Source: JOPF136 sp035517515 (lineage in GTDB: Bacteria > Acidobacteriota > Terriglobia > Acidiferrales > UBA7541). From it: a stretch of DNA of 21,870 bases. Position 1 is the first letter of the stretch. The number at the start of each line of letters is the position of its first letter. The stretch covers positions 1 through 21,870 of the forward strand of contig DATIYQ010000262.1 of NCBI GenBank assembly GCA_035517515.1, given 5' to 3'. A model generated the notes under the pieces. It was given only the letters and a program-made list of their open reading frames with translations. It searched no databases and was not told the DNA's origin. The position numbers were made by a program, and so were the translations under genes. Below are positions 1 through 7,504 of this stretch, one piece after another.

Positions 1-1523
1 TTCCAGTTGAAGCGCAGCTCCGGCTCGCCGGTTTTGGCGAACGGACGGATATTCTTGCTCTCGGAGTTGGAGAGGCGGAAGCGGAAAACGTGTCCGCCCT
101 GAAACTCCACGTAGATGTAATCAGGGTCGCTCTGGTCCACCTGGGCGGCAAAGCCATCTCCCATGCCCACCACGCGCCAGGCGCGGTTGGGAATCCCGCC
201 GCTTTGCTTCGAGGGGCCCATCCACGTGCCGTTATCCTGCAAGCCCCCATAAACGTTGTAGGGCACCTGCATGTCGTAGGTGACGTGATAGAACTGCGAG
301 ACGGGCAGAGCGGCCAGCATTCTCCAGTGCGCCCCGCGATCGCTGGAGGAATAGACTCCGCCGTCCGTTCCCAGCAGCAGGTGATAGGGATTTTTGGGAT
401 CAATCCACAGCGCGTGGAGATCGCCGTGGTAGCCTCCGCTGAAGTCTCCCCCGCCAACGCCCCCGAAGGTCTTGCCGCCATCGTCGCTCACCGTCAATCC
501 GTAGCCGGGCTTGTACACGCGCTGGAAATCCGTGGGGTCCACCACCAGGTAGGCAAAATAAAACGGGCGCCCCTGGACGTTGAAGGAAGTATTCATCTTG
601 GTCCAGTTTTCGCCCAGGTCGTCGGAGCGATAGAGGGCCGTCTCCTTGGACTCCACGACGGCGTACAGCGTGCTCGGCCGCGAAGGCGCGGTGGCGATGC
701 CGATGCGGCCCAGTTCTCCTTCCGGCAGTCCCTTGCGGATGGGTTTCCAGGTTTCGCCGCCGTCGGTGGAGCGGTAAACGCCACTGCCGGGCCCGCCGGA
801 GATGAACTTCCAGGGATAACGCCGCGCCTGCCACATGCCGGCGTAGAGCACGTCAGGATTCTGGGAATCAGCGGTGAGATCGGAGCAGCCGGTGTTTTCG
901 TCCACGTACAGGACTTTCTTCCAGGTCTTCCCGCCATCCTTGGTGCGGAAGACGCCGCGCTCCGCATTGGCGTTCCAGAGATGGCCCAGGGCGCAGACAT
1001 AGACGGTATTGCCGTCTTTCGGATTCACCACGATGCGCGGGATGCGCTCGGTATCCACCAGGCCCATCAATTGCCAGTTGTCGCCCCCATCGGTGGACTT
1101 GTAGACGCCCGCCCCTACGGAGACGCTATTGCGCACCCAGGATTCGCCCGTGCCCACCCAAACGATCTTCGGATTCGAAGGGTCCACGCGGATGGCGCCG
1201 ATGGATTGGGGATAGTCTTCAAAGATGGGCTTGAAAGTGAGCCCGCCATTGTCCGATTTCCAGACCCCGCCGCTCGCGGAACCCGCGTACACGGTCACTT
1301 TGTCGCCGGTCACGGCGTCGATGGCGGCGATGCGGCCGCCGGTGGCGGCCGGACCGATGGCGCGGGCGGTGAGGTTCCCCAGGGAGTCAGAATCGAATTT
1401 GGTATCCCCCGCCCGGGCGGCTTGCGGGAGCACCAGGCCCGTGGCTGCAAACAACCCGGCAACCGCCAGCAGGATTCCGGCGGCGCGCGCCAGACTTCTC
1501 ACCTTGTCCTTCAATTGGTTCAT
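1..1523 (-). CDS. Sortilin/VPS10-type beta-propeller (BNR/Asp-box) secreted protein, C-terminus cut by window edge
   Basis: The frame is open for 507 codons from ATG at 1523 to the window edge, so only the N-terminal part is present. The start has a good ribosome site (AGGAGA, about 7 bases upstream). Residues 1-38 form a signal peptide (RSLARAAG, a hydrophobic stretch, then AARA-G), so the protein is exported. At least seven Asp-box motifs recur about every 50 residues from residue 88 to 391 (KSDNGGLTF, KSTDGGDNW, RTKDGGKTW, RSTDGGETW, RSDDLGENW, VSDDGGKTF, SSSDRGAHW), the hallmark of sialidase/sortilin-type propellers. Large bacterial members of this family are around 1000 residues and are often labelled glycosyl hydrolases, but no catalytic role is established and I assign none. 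The gene lies downstream of a LolA-fold gene on the same strand with 131 bp between them; an inverted repeat (CCTGCG/CGCAGG, 1568-1585) lies in that gap. Confidence 0.85.
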   Translation of the reverse strand, partial: MNQLKDKVRSLARAAGILLAVAGLFAATGLVLPQAARAGDTKFDSDSLGNLTARAIGPAATGGRIAAIDAVTGDKVTVYAGSASGGVWKSDNGGLTFKPIFEDYPQSIGAIRVDPSNPKIVWVGTGESWVRNSVSVGAGVYKSTDGGDNWQLMGLVDTERIPRIVVNPKDGNTVYVCALGHLWNANAERGVFRTKDGGKTWKKVLYVDENTGCSDLTADSQNPDVLYAGMWQARRYPWKFISGGPGSGVYRSTDGGETWKPIRKGLPEGELGRIGIATAPSRPSTLYAVVESKETALYRSDDLGENWTKMNTSFNVQGRPFYFAYLVVDPTDFQRVYKPGYGLTVSDDGGKTFGGVGGGDFSGGYHGDLHALWIDPKNPYHLLLGTDGGVYSSSDRGAHWRMLAALPVSQFYHVTYDMQVPYNVYGGLQDNGTWMGPSKQSGGIPNRAWRVVGMGDGFAAQVDQSDPDYIYVEFQGGHVFRFRLSNSESKNIRPFAKTGEPELRFNW

Positions 1524-1654
1524 CGCCCTTCTCCTCTACTACGCGTGGGGAGTGCGCACAACCTGCCCCTGCGCGAGACCGCAGGTGCGGCCCCGCGCCC
1601 GGTCAAAACGCTCGCAGCCGGTGGGAGGTCCGCCGGCCCTCCTGCTCTCTCAGG

Positions 1655-2431
1655 TTAACGCCGCCCTGCGCCCGGTTTCTGGGCGGGTTTCGCCGGATCG
1701 GCCGCCGCGGGCGCAGGCATGTGGAACTGCGATTCGCTCAGTTCGGGATTGATTTCGATTTTTTCCACGGTGATTCTTTGTTTCTGCGGGGTGCCGGAGA
1801 TGGTGGACTCGATGGCAAATGGGATGATCAGCCCCTGCACCTCGCGAAAATCGCTATTGGTGGTGACGACCTCGGCCTCATTGCCGCGGATCATGGTCTT
1901 GGAAATGCTTTTGACGTCCAGTCCGGAGTCCACGTCAATGAAAATGGTCTCGATGGTGCCGTTCTTGCGGGTCACCTTGAGCTTGTAAGCGTCGGCCCCC
2001 TCGAGCTTCTCCTTGCCGAGGTACTCGACAGTGTTTCCCTTCGCTTTATAGTCCATCAGCGGGCCATCCATGTCCGCCTGATTCTGCAACTCTTTGAGGT
2101 CGTCGGCGGCCATGGGCTCCGCATCTTTCTTTCCCTGGAAGGGCATGACGCTCCAGCCCTCTTTTCCGTCGTATGCCTGGATGCCGGTCATCCCTTGCAC
2201 GCTGAACTCCATGCGCACCATGTCCGGGCGTTCAAAGAGGACGGTGGTGGGCGCTTCCATCGGCCCCATCTCCATCTTCCCGGTGATACGCATAGTCTTC
2301 ACGGCGCGCAGTTTCGCTTCCCCGCCATGGGCCTGAACGTTTTTGGCGATAATCTCGTCCACTGACTGGGCGGCCGCCGGCAAGGTAAAGCACGCGGCGA
2401 CGGCCAGAAACGCAGCAACTTTCTTCAACAT
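1655..2431 (-). CDS. LolA-fold outer-membrane lipoprotein-sorting-like periplasmic protein
   Basis: This 258-residue protein has a clear Sec signal peptide (MLKKVAAFLAVAACF then PAAA-Q). ATG at 2431 was chosen because AAAGGAG lies about 8 bases upstream and the signal peptide begins exactly there; the frame continues 28 codons further upstream to a GTG but that adds no recognisable sequence. The mature part opens with VDEIIAKNVQAHGGEAKLRAV and continues as repeated beta strands (MRITGKMEM, RMEFSVQGMTG, YKLKVTRKNG, TIFIDVDSGLDV, IIPFAIESTI), the pattern of LolA/LppX-type half-barrels annotated as outer-membrane lipoprotein-sorting protein (COG2834 type). The C-terminus is a Pro/Ala-rich tail (PAPAAADPAKPAQKP). 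Such proteins bind a lipid or acyl chain in the periplasm; the cargo here is unknown. It is not linked to the Lol-like cluster at 16-20 kb. Confidence 0.75.
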   Translation of the reverse strand: MLKKVAAFLAVAACFTLPAAAQSVDEIIAKNVQAHGGEAKLRAVKTMRITGKMEMGPMEAPTTVLFERPDMVRMEFSVQGMTGIQAYDGKEGWSVMPFQGKKDAEPMAADDLKELQNQADMDGPLMDYKAKGNTVEYLGKEKLEGADAYKLKVTRKNGTIETIFIDVDSGLDVKSISKTMIRGNEAEVVTTNSDFREVQGLIIPFAIESTISGTPQKQRITVEKIEINPELSESQFHMPAPAAADPAKPAQKPGAGRR

Positions 2432-2665
2432 GGAGACACTCCTTTTCGCAATTCTCGACCTGTGGATTCCCGGCACCAGATAGTACGCAGGCCCGGCCGG
2501 TAAAGTTTCTTTCACCTCGTGGGAAACCAGCGCGGTGCATCCCTGCCGGCGGGGAGCAAGAGTGTACCTTAATTCCGTGCCGTGGGCACAACGATTGACA
2601 GCCTGGCGGACCTGGCCGTTGCTGGCTGGGCGTCAGCCCCTCGCGCCACGCTGCTTCAGCCGGGG

Positions 2666-2692
2666 TAGAATAGACCACGCCGCGGCAGGAGG
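2666..2692 (+). promoter_or_regulatory. Candidate -10 (TAGAAT) and strong ribosome site for the aldehyde dehydrogenase gene
   Basis: TAGAAT at 2666-2671 matches five of six bases of the -10 consensus, and AGGAGG at 2687-2692 lies 8 bases before the ATG at 2701. No good -35 lies 16-18 bases upstream, so only the ribosome site is firm. The divergent gap 2432-2700 otherwise shows a TTGACA at 2595-2600 with no matching -10, and nothing else I can name. Confidence 0.35.
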
Positions 2693-2700
2693 AATCGTCC

Positions 2701-4152
2701 ATGACGACCAGCCAGCAATCCATCCGCGCGCCGGAGATGGGGCTCTTCCTGAAAGGGAAATTTGAGTCTTCGGCGCAGCCGCAGGAAATCCGCTCGCCTT
2801 ACAACCAGCAGGTTGTGGGGGTTACCTACGGGCCGGACGACGCGCAGGTGGAAGCCGCGGTGCACGAAGCGGTGGCCGTCTTTTCGCAGATGGCGAAACT
2901 TCCGTCGTTCCGCCGCGCGGAGATCTTGCGGCGCATCGCCGACGGAATCGAAAAACGGCGCGAGGATTTCATCCGCACCATGGCGCTCGAGGCCGGAAAG
3001 CCGCGCAAAGCCTGCGCCGTGGAAGTGGACCGCGCCATCTTCAATTTCCGGGCCACCGCCGAAGAAGCCCTGCGCATGAACGGAGAATTCCAGCCGCTGG
3101 ATGTGCTGCCCTCGTCCAAGAACCGCTGGGGCATCGTGCGCCGGTTTCCGGTGGGTCCGGTGCTGGCCATCACCCCGTTTAATTTCCCGCTGAACCTGGT
3201 GGCGCACAAAGTAGCTCCTGCCTTCGCCGCGGGATGCACCATCGTGGTGAAACCCGCCCCGCAAGCGCCACTGTGCGCGCTGCTGCTGGCGGAGTGCGTG
3301 CAGGAAGCCGGATCTCCGGCCGGCTCGTTTGCCGTGCTGCCGTGTTCGGTGGCCCAGGCGGAAGGCATGGTGCGCGACGAGCGCTTCCGCATGCTCAGCT
3401 TTACCGGCAGCACCGCCGTGGGCTGGAAGCTCAAAACGATCGCCGGGCGCAAACGCGTGGCGCTGGAATTGGGCGGCAATGCCGGCGTGATCGTCCACAG
3501 CGACGCCAATCTCGAGCTGGCCGCGGAGCGCTGCACGCAAGGGGGCTTCGGCTATGCCGGGCAGACCTGCATCTCCGTGCAGCGGATTTTCGTGCACCGT
3601 TCGGTCGAAAAAAAATTCGCGGATTTGCTGGTGGAACGCGTGAAGGCGCTGGTGGTGGGCGATCCCCTGGACCCGAAAACGGACGTCGGCCCGCTGATTT
3701 CCCGCGGGGCGGCGGAGCGGGTGGAGGAGTGGGTGAGCGACGCCATCGCCGCGGGCGCGCGCGCCCTGTGCGGCCGCCGGCGCCACGACTCGATCTTTGA
3801 TCCCACCGTGCTGGTGGACACGAAACCGGAAATGGCCGTGAACTGCCAGGAAATCTTCGGTCCTGTGGTCACCCTCACGCCGTACGACTCGTTTGACGAG
3901 GCGCTCTGGCGCATCAACGATTCCCCCTACGGACTCCAGGCGGGCGTCTTCACCCGCGACCTGGCCAATGTGTTCCGGGCCTTCGAGCAGATTGAAGTCG
4001 GCGGGCTGATGATCAACGAGGTGCCCACGTTTCGCGTGGACACCATGCCGTACGGCGGCGCCAAGCAGTCCGGCCTGGGCCGCGAAGGCCCGCGCTATGC
4101 CATCGAGGAAATGACCGAGCCGCGCCTGCTGATGCTGAATCTGGACGCCTGA
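2701..4152 (+). CDS. NAD(P)-dependent aldehyde dehydrogenase
   Basis: This 483-residue protein is full length for the aldehyde dehydrogenase superfamily, which oxidises aldehydes to carboxylates with NAD(P)+ in the cytoplasm. The landmarks are in order: PFNFPLNL with the oxyanion Asn, the cofactor-binding VVKPAPQAP and SFTGSTAVG segments, the general base E256 in LELGGN, the nucleophile C290 in GYAGQTC (34 residues on, the usual spacing), EIFGPV, and the C-terminal PYGGAKQSGLGREGPRYAIEEMTEP. The last motif and the VPTFRVDTMPYGG stretch resemble the lactaldehyde/glyceraldehyde-type branch more than betaine aldehyde enzymes, but the substrate cannot be read from sequence. The ATG follows an AGGAGG ribosome site. 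It is co-directional with a membrane protein gene 116 bp downstream, separated by a hairpin, and with FabV after that. Confidence 0.93.
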   Translation: MTTSQQSIRAPEMGLFLKGKFESSAQPQEIRSPYNQQVVGVTYGPDDAQVEAAVHEAVAVFSQMAKLPSFRRAEILRRIADGIEKRREDFIRTMALEAGKPRKACAVEVDRAIFNFRATAEEALRMNGEFQPLDVLPSSKNRWGIVRRFPVGPVLAITPFNFPLNLVAHKVAPAFAAGCTIVVKPAPQAPLCALLLAECVQEAGSPAGSFAVLPCSVAQAEGMVRDERFRMLSFTGSTAVGWKLKTIAGRKRVALELGGNAGVIVHSDANLELAAERCTQGGFGYAGQTCISVQRIFVHRSVEKKFADLLVERVKALVVGDPLDPKTDVGPLISRGAAERVEEWVSDAIAAGARALCGRRRHDSIFDPTVLVDTKPEMAVNCQEIFGPVVTLTPYDSFDEALWRINDSPYGLQAGVFTRDLANVFRAFEQIEVGGLMINEVPTFRVDTMPYGGAKQSGLGREGPRYAIEEMTEPRLLMLNLDA

Positions 4153-4154
4153 AT

Positions 4155-4171
4155 CCACCGCGCTGCGGTGG
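4155..4171. repeat. Perfect short hairpin after the aldehyde dehydrogenase stop
   Basis: CCACCGC-GCT-GCGGTGG forms a 7-bp perfect stem with a 3-base loop, two bases after the stop codon. No run of T follows, so it is not a classical intrinsic terminator. It may act as a 3' RNA-stabilising or pausing structure. Confidence 0.45.
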
Positions 4172-4268
4172 TGCGCGCATCCTGCCGGCGGCATTCCGCC
4201 TGGAAAGGTATTGGGCAGGGATGGAATGCGGGGCAGCCGAACGGGGAGCGCAGGATTCGCCCGAAACA

Positions 4269-5027
4269 ATGAAGAAAGCCGTCGAACGCGAACGCAACAA
4301 GAACTATTACCGTGCGCTGCACACCCCACTCTGGGTGTGGGTGTTCTTCATTCTGCCTGGACATCTCACCTACGCGCTCTATGCGAAGGGCCCGGATGCG
4401 CGGCATGGATGGTGGCTCGCGGCGGTCGCGGCCGTGTGCATCTGGCGCGCGTATGCCGGCCGGCTGCCCGGCTGCGAATTCCGGCCCTACGTGACGCATT
4501 ACGGCGTGGATCAACCAAACCTGTCCTACCGCGTGGTGTGCTACACCGCTGCGTGGGTGGACCTGCTGGTGCCCTTCGCTTTGAATGCGCTGGGGCTGGT
4601 GCTGGCGGTGACCACGGGAGCGTGGCTGCTGGGCAGCCTGTATCGCTGGCTGTACTACCCGCTGGCCGCGGCGATAGTGCTGGCCACTGCTTTGGACTTC
4701 ACGCCGCGCGCGCGCCGCTCCACACGGAATGAAGGAGCAGAACGCGCATGGTTCTACGTGGCCGTGTGGACGGTGGTGCCTGCGCAGCTTGCCGCCTGGG
4801 CGGCCTGGCGCCTGGGCGGACGGGCCGGGCTGGAGCCGATGCCGCTGGCCTGGCTGCGCTTCTGCGTATTCTTTGGCGTGGCCGCGGCGCTCCTGTGGAT
4901 GGGAATCAGGGAACGCCTGCCGCGCACGGGGCGCTACGAGGCGGCCGGGGAGGCTGCATCAACCGCTGCACTCTTGGAACCTTCGCCCGAAACGCCACTC
5001 GATGTCGTAGAATCCGGAGGCTCGTAG
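4269..5027 (+). CDS. Unrecognised multi-pass inner-membrane protein
   Basis: I do not recognise the family. The product (252 residues from ATG 4269) begins with a basic, soluble stretch (MKKAVERERNKNYY). About six or seven hydrophobic segments follow: around LWVWVFFILPG, WWLAAVAAVCIW, LLVPFALNALGLVLAVTTGAWLLG, LYYPLAAAIVLATAL, WFYVAVWTVVPAQLAAWAAW and LRFCVFFGVAAALLWMG. It ends with a hydrophilic tail of about 40 residues rich in Ala, Glu and Pro. No catalytic or binding motif is visible. An upstream in-frame ATG at 4221 would add 16 residues (MECGAAERG...), with AGGG directly against the start; ATG 4269 was preferred because the sequence after it looks like a natural N-terminus, though its AGGA is 13 bases away. 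It sits between aldehyde dehydrogenase and FabV genes on the same strand, which may reflect co-transcription. Confidence 0.7.
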   Translation: MKKAVERERNKNYYRALHTPLWVWVFFILPGHLTYALYAKGPDARHGWWLAAVAAVCIWRAYAGRLPGCEFRPYVTHYGVDQPNLSYRVVCYTAAWVDLLVPFALNALGLVLAVTTGAWLLGSLYRWLYYPLAAAIVLATALDFTPRARRSTRNEGAERAWFYVAVWTVVPAQLAAWAAWRLGGRAGLEPMPLAWLRFCVFFGVAAALLWMGIRERLPRTGRYEAAGEAASTAALLEPSPETPLDVVESGGS

Positions 5028-5047
5028 CGCCGCCGTCCCGCGGCGGC
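5024..5047. repeat. Intergenic GTAGCGCC-headed hairpin
   Basis: GCCGCCG-TCCCG-CGGCGGC (5029-5047) is a perfect 7-bp stem with a 5-base loop, entered by GTAGCGCC, which starts at 5024 and overlaps the 3' end of the membrane-protein gene. A second intergenic palindrome at 16414 begins with the same GTAGCGCCGGC-like head, which suggests a dispersed repeat family rather than a chance stem. There is no T-run. Confidence 0.45.
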
Positions 5048-5099
5048 CAGTCCGAATTCTGAACACGACAGGGCCGGGGCGACGCTTACTGCAAATCCC

Positions 5100-6305
5100 A
5101 TGCCGAAACAGGTGGTTACGCAGCGCTCTCGCGGCTTCATCTGCATCAACGCGCACCCGGAAGGCTGCGCGCGCAACGTTGAGCAACTGGTGGAAATGGC
5201 GCGCGCGGCCCAGCCGGCCGCCGCCGTTGGCGCGGCAGGACCCGCGCGTGTGCTAGTGATCGGCGCTTCCACGGGATATGGCCTGGCCTCCCGCGTGGCG
5301 CTGGCCTGGGGTTATGGCGCGCGCACGCTGGGAGTCTTCTTCGAGCGTCCGCCGGAAAGCGACCGCACGGCCACGGCCGGGTGGTACAACACCGTCGCGT
5401 TCCACCGCCTGGCGCAACGCGATGGCCTCTCTGCGGCCAGCCTGAACGCAGACGCATTCTCCGACCAGGCCAAGCGCGACGCCCTGGAAATCATCCGGCG
5501 CGACCTGGGGCCGGTGGACCTGGTGGTGTACAGCCTGGCCTCGCCGCGGCGCACGCATCCACGCACCGGCGCCGTGCACAATTCCGTGCTCAAACCCATC
5601 GGCAGCGCCTACACGAACAAAACGATTGATCTGGCGTCAAAGAAAATCCAGGAAATCACTGTGCCGCCGGCGAGCGATCAGGAAATCGCGGACACCGTAG
5701 CGGTGATGGGCGGCGAGGACTGGCGATTCTGGATTGAGGCGCTTGCCGCAGAGGGCCTGCTGGCGCCGGGCGCGCGCACCGTGGCGTATTCCTACATCGG
5801 TCCCCAGCTCACCTGGCCGATCTATTGGGACGGCACGATCGGCCGCGCCAAGCACCACCTGGAAGAAACCGCGGCGCAACTGGATGCCCGCCTCGCTTCG
5901 GCCGGAGGCGGGCACGCCTGGATCTCCGTAAACAAAGCCATCGTCACCCAGGCGTCCGCGGCCATTCCTGTTGTGCCGCTGTACATGAGCCTGCTGTTCA
6001 AAGCCATGAAGCAGCACGGCACGGATGAAGATGCCGGGGCGCAGATGCGCAGGCTGTTTCTGGAAGTGCTCCGACCGGGCAAAGATCCCGGCTTGGATGA
6101 AGCGCGGCGGATTCGTCTGGATGACCGGGAGATGCGGCCGGAGGTGCAGGCGGAAGTGGCGGCGCTGTGGCCGCAGGTGACCACGGAGAATCTGCTGGAA
6201 CTATCGGACTTCGCGGGGTTCGAGCGCGGATTCAAAAATCTGTTCGGGTTCGACGTGGAAGGTGTGGACTACTCGCAACCGGTCGAGACCGACCTCCGCT
6301 GGTAG
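5100..6305 (+). CDS. fabV: FabV-type trans-2-enoyl-ACP/CoA reductase (NADH)
   Basis: The 401-residue product matches FabV/TER enzymes in length and signature. These reduce the trans-2-enoyl thioester in the last step of each fatty-acid elongation round, in the cytoplasm. The N-terminus RGFICINAHPEGC is the diagnostic FabV opening, followed by the dinucleotide-binding VLVIGASTGYGLASR, then FFERPPESDRTATAGWYN and LVVYSLASPRRTHP. The catalytic Tyr-X8-Lys pair is Y242 and K251 in IYWDGTIGRAK, the long spacing that separates FabV from FabI. The C-terminus has the usual DLSDFAGF-like element (ELSDFAGFERGFKNLFGF). No clear ribosome site precedes the ATG, but the N-terminus fits the family exactly. 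FabV enzymes are typically insensitive to triclosan (family knowledge, not shown here). The gene converges on serC with 54 bp between. Confidence 0.95.
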   Translation: MPKQVVTQRSRGFICINAHPEGCARNVEQLVEMARAAQPAAAVGAAGPARVLVIGASTGYGLASRVALAWGYGARTLGVFFERPPESDRTATAGWYNTVAFHRLAQRDGLSAASLNADAFSDQAKRDALEIIRRDLGPVDLVVYSLASPRRTHPRTGAVHNSVLKPIGSAYTNKTIDLASKKIQEITVPPASDQEIADTVAVMGGEDWRFWIEALAAEGLLAPGARTVAYSYIGPQLTWPIYWDGTIGRAKHHLEETAAQLDARLASAGGGHAWISVNKAIVTQASAAIPVVPLYMSLLFKAMKQHGTDEDAGAQMRRLFLEVLRPGKDPGLDEARRIRLDDREMRPEVQAEVAALWPQVTTENLLELSDFAGFERGFKNLFGFDVEGVDYSQPVETDLRW

Positions 6306-6328
6306 TGCGTGCGGCCCGCGGCGGCATA

Positions 6329-6345
6329 GCCACCGCGCCGGTGGC
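6329..6345. repeat. Convergent-junction hairpin between fabV and serC
   Basis: GCCACCG-CGC-CGGTGGC is a perfect 7-bp stem with a 3-base loop, midway between two convergent stop codons. It lacks a T-run on either strand. Position suggests a shared 3' end structure for both transcripts. Confidence 0.45.
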
Positions 6346-6359
6346 CGGGGCTCCACGGG

Positions 6360-7487
6360 TCAGCTGGCGTTTTTCTCCTGGAAGTTGCTCATGAACTCCG
6401 CCAGTGCCGCGGCGGCTTCGAGCGGCACGGCGTTATAGAGCGAGGCGCGGATGCCGCCCACGGAGCGGTGGCCCTTCAACTCCACCATGCCGCGCGCTTG
6501 CGCATCCTTCAGGAATTGTTTCTCCAGTTCTTCGTTGGGCAGGCGGAAGGTGACGTTCATGCGCGAGCGGGAGGCGGGCTCGGCGTGGCCGCGGTAGAAG
6601 CCCTCGCTGGCATCGATGGCCTCGTAGATGAGCTGGGCCTTCCGGCGATTCATCTCTTCGATCTTCTGCAGCCCGCCCACGGTTTCGATCAGCCAGCGCG
6701 CCACCAGCCCGACCACGTAGACCCCAAACACTGTCGGCGTGTTGAATCGCGAGCCCTCCCGGGCGAGTACGCGATAGTCAAGGATGTTGGGGAGTTCTTC
6801 GCCGGCCGGCCGGCCCGCGCCGATGCGTTCCAGCAGGTCATCCCGCAGGATCACTACAGTGACTCCCGCGGGCCCGGCGTTCTTCTGCGCCCCGGCATAG
6901 ATCAGCGCATGGCGCTCCACTTCCATCGGCCGGGAGAGAAAATCGGACGAGGCATCGCAAACCAGCGGGACGCCGGCGGGCACTCCGGGCGGCGCGAAGA
7001 ATTCCACGCCATGAATCGTTTCGTTCGAAGTGTAGTGGGCATAAGCAGCTTCGGGCCGGAAGGCCGGTTCGTGCGGAGAGGGAGTACGCACGTAGCCAGC
7101 CGCCTTCCCGCTCCAGGCGGTGCGCGCGCCCTGCGCGCCTCCCACGCGCGCGGCTTCCGCCAGTGCTTTCTCGCCCCAGGCGCCAGTGACCAGGTAATCG
7201 GCCGCCGGCCCGCCGGGGCCCAGGAGGTTCATGGGCACCATGGCGAACTGGAGCGAAGCGCCACCCTGAAGGAAGAGCACGCGGTATTCCATGGGAATCC
7301 GCAACAGCGTGCGCAGATTGTATTCGGCGGCCGCCAGCACGCCGTCGAACCACTTCGAGCGGTGGCTGGCTTCCAGTACGGATGCGCCGATTTCCGGATG
7401 GGCCACCAGGTCGCGCTGGATTTCTTCGAGCACGGGCAGCGGCAGCGCGCCTGGGCCGGCGGCGAAGTTGTAAACGCGTTCGGTCAT
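6360..7487 (-). CDS. serC: Phosphoserine aminotransferase
   Basis: This 375-residue class V PLP aminotransferase converts 3-phosphohydroxypyruvate to phosphoserine in serine synthesis (and can serve pyridoxal phosphate synthesis). SerC hallmarks are the N-terminal YNFAAGPGALP, the ASHRSKWFD segment, LFLQGGASLQFAMVPMNLL, YTSNETIHGVEF, VCDASSDFLSRP, the PLP-binding lysine K202 in YAGAQKNAGPAG, TPTVFGVYV and, near the end, GHRSVGGIRASLYNA. ATG 7487 was chosen because MTERVYNFAAGPG is the family N-terminus; the frame remains open far upstream through the neighbouring gene but that part is antisense-like noise. There is no strong ribosome site; the start lies 17 bp after the stop of the class IV aminotransferase, so translational coupling is likely. 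Confidence 0.95.
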   Translation of the reverse strand: MTERVYNFAAGPGALPLPVLEEIQRDLVAHPEIGASVLEASHRSKWFDGVLAAAEYNLRTLLRIPMEYRVLFLQGGASLQFAMVPMNLLGPGGPAADYLVTGAWGEKALAEAARVGGAQGARTAWSGKAAGYVRTPSPHEPAFRPEAAYAHYTSNETIHGVEFFAPPGVPAGVPLVCDASSDFLSRPMEVERHALIYAGAQKNAGPAGVTVVILRDDLLERIGAGRPAGEELPNILDYRVLAREGSRFNTPTVFGVYVVGLVARWLIETVGGLQKIEEMNRRKAQLIYEAIDASEGFYRGHAEPASRSRMNVTFRLPNEELEKQFLKDAQARGMVELKGHRSVGGIRASLYNAVPLEAAAALAEFMSNFQEKNAS

Positions 7488-7504
7488 CGCTGGGGAAGCG
7501 CTCT

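Noticed and set aside
90..1658. A 522-codon plus-strand open frame
   Set aside because: It is antisense to the Asp-box propeller gene, whose frame has a signal peptide and seven clear motifs. The antisense product is His/Gly/Ala/Pro-rich with no domain, a by-product of GC codon bias.
2595..2600. TTGACA before the aldehyde dehydrogenase gene
   Set aside because: No -10-like hexamer occurs 15-19 bases downstream.
2656..4329. A 557-codon minus-strand open frame
   Set aside because: It is antisense to the aldehyde dehydrogenase, which has all catalytic motifs. The composition is Arg/His-rich noise.
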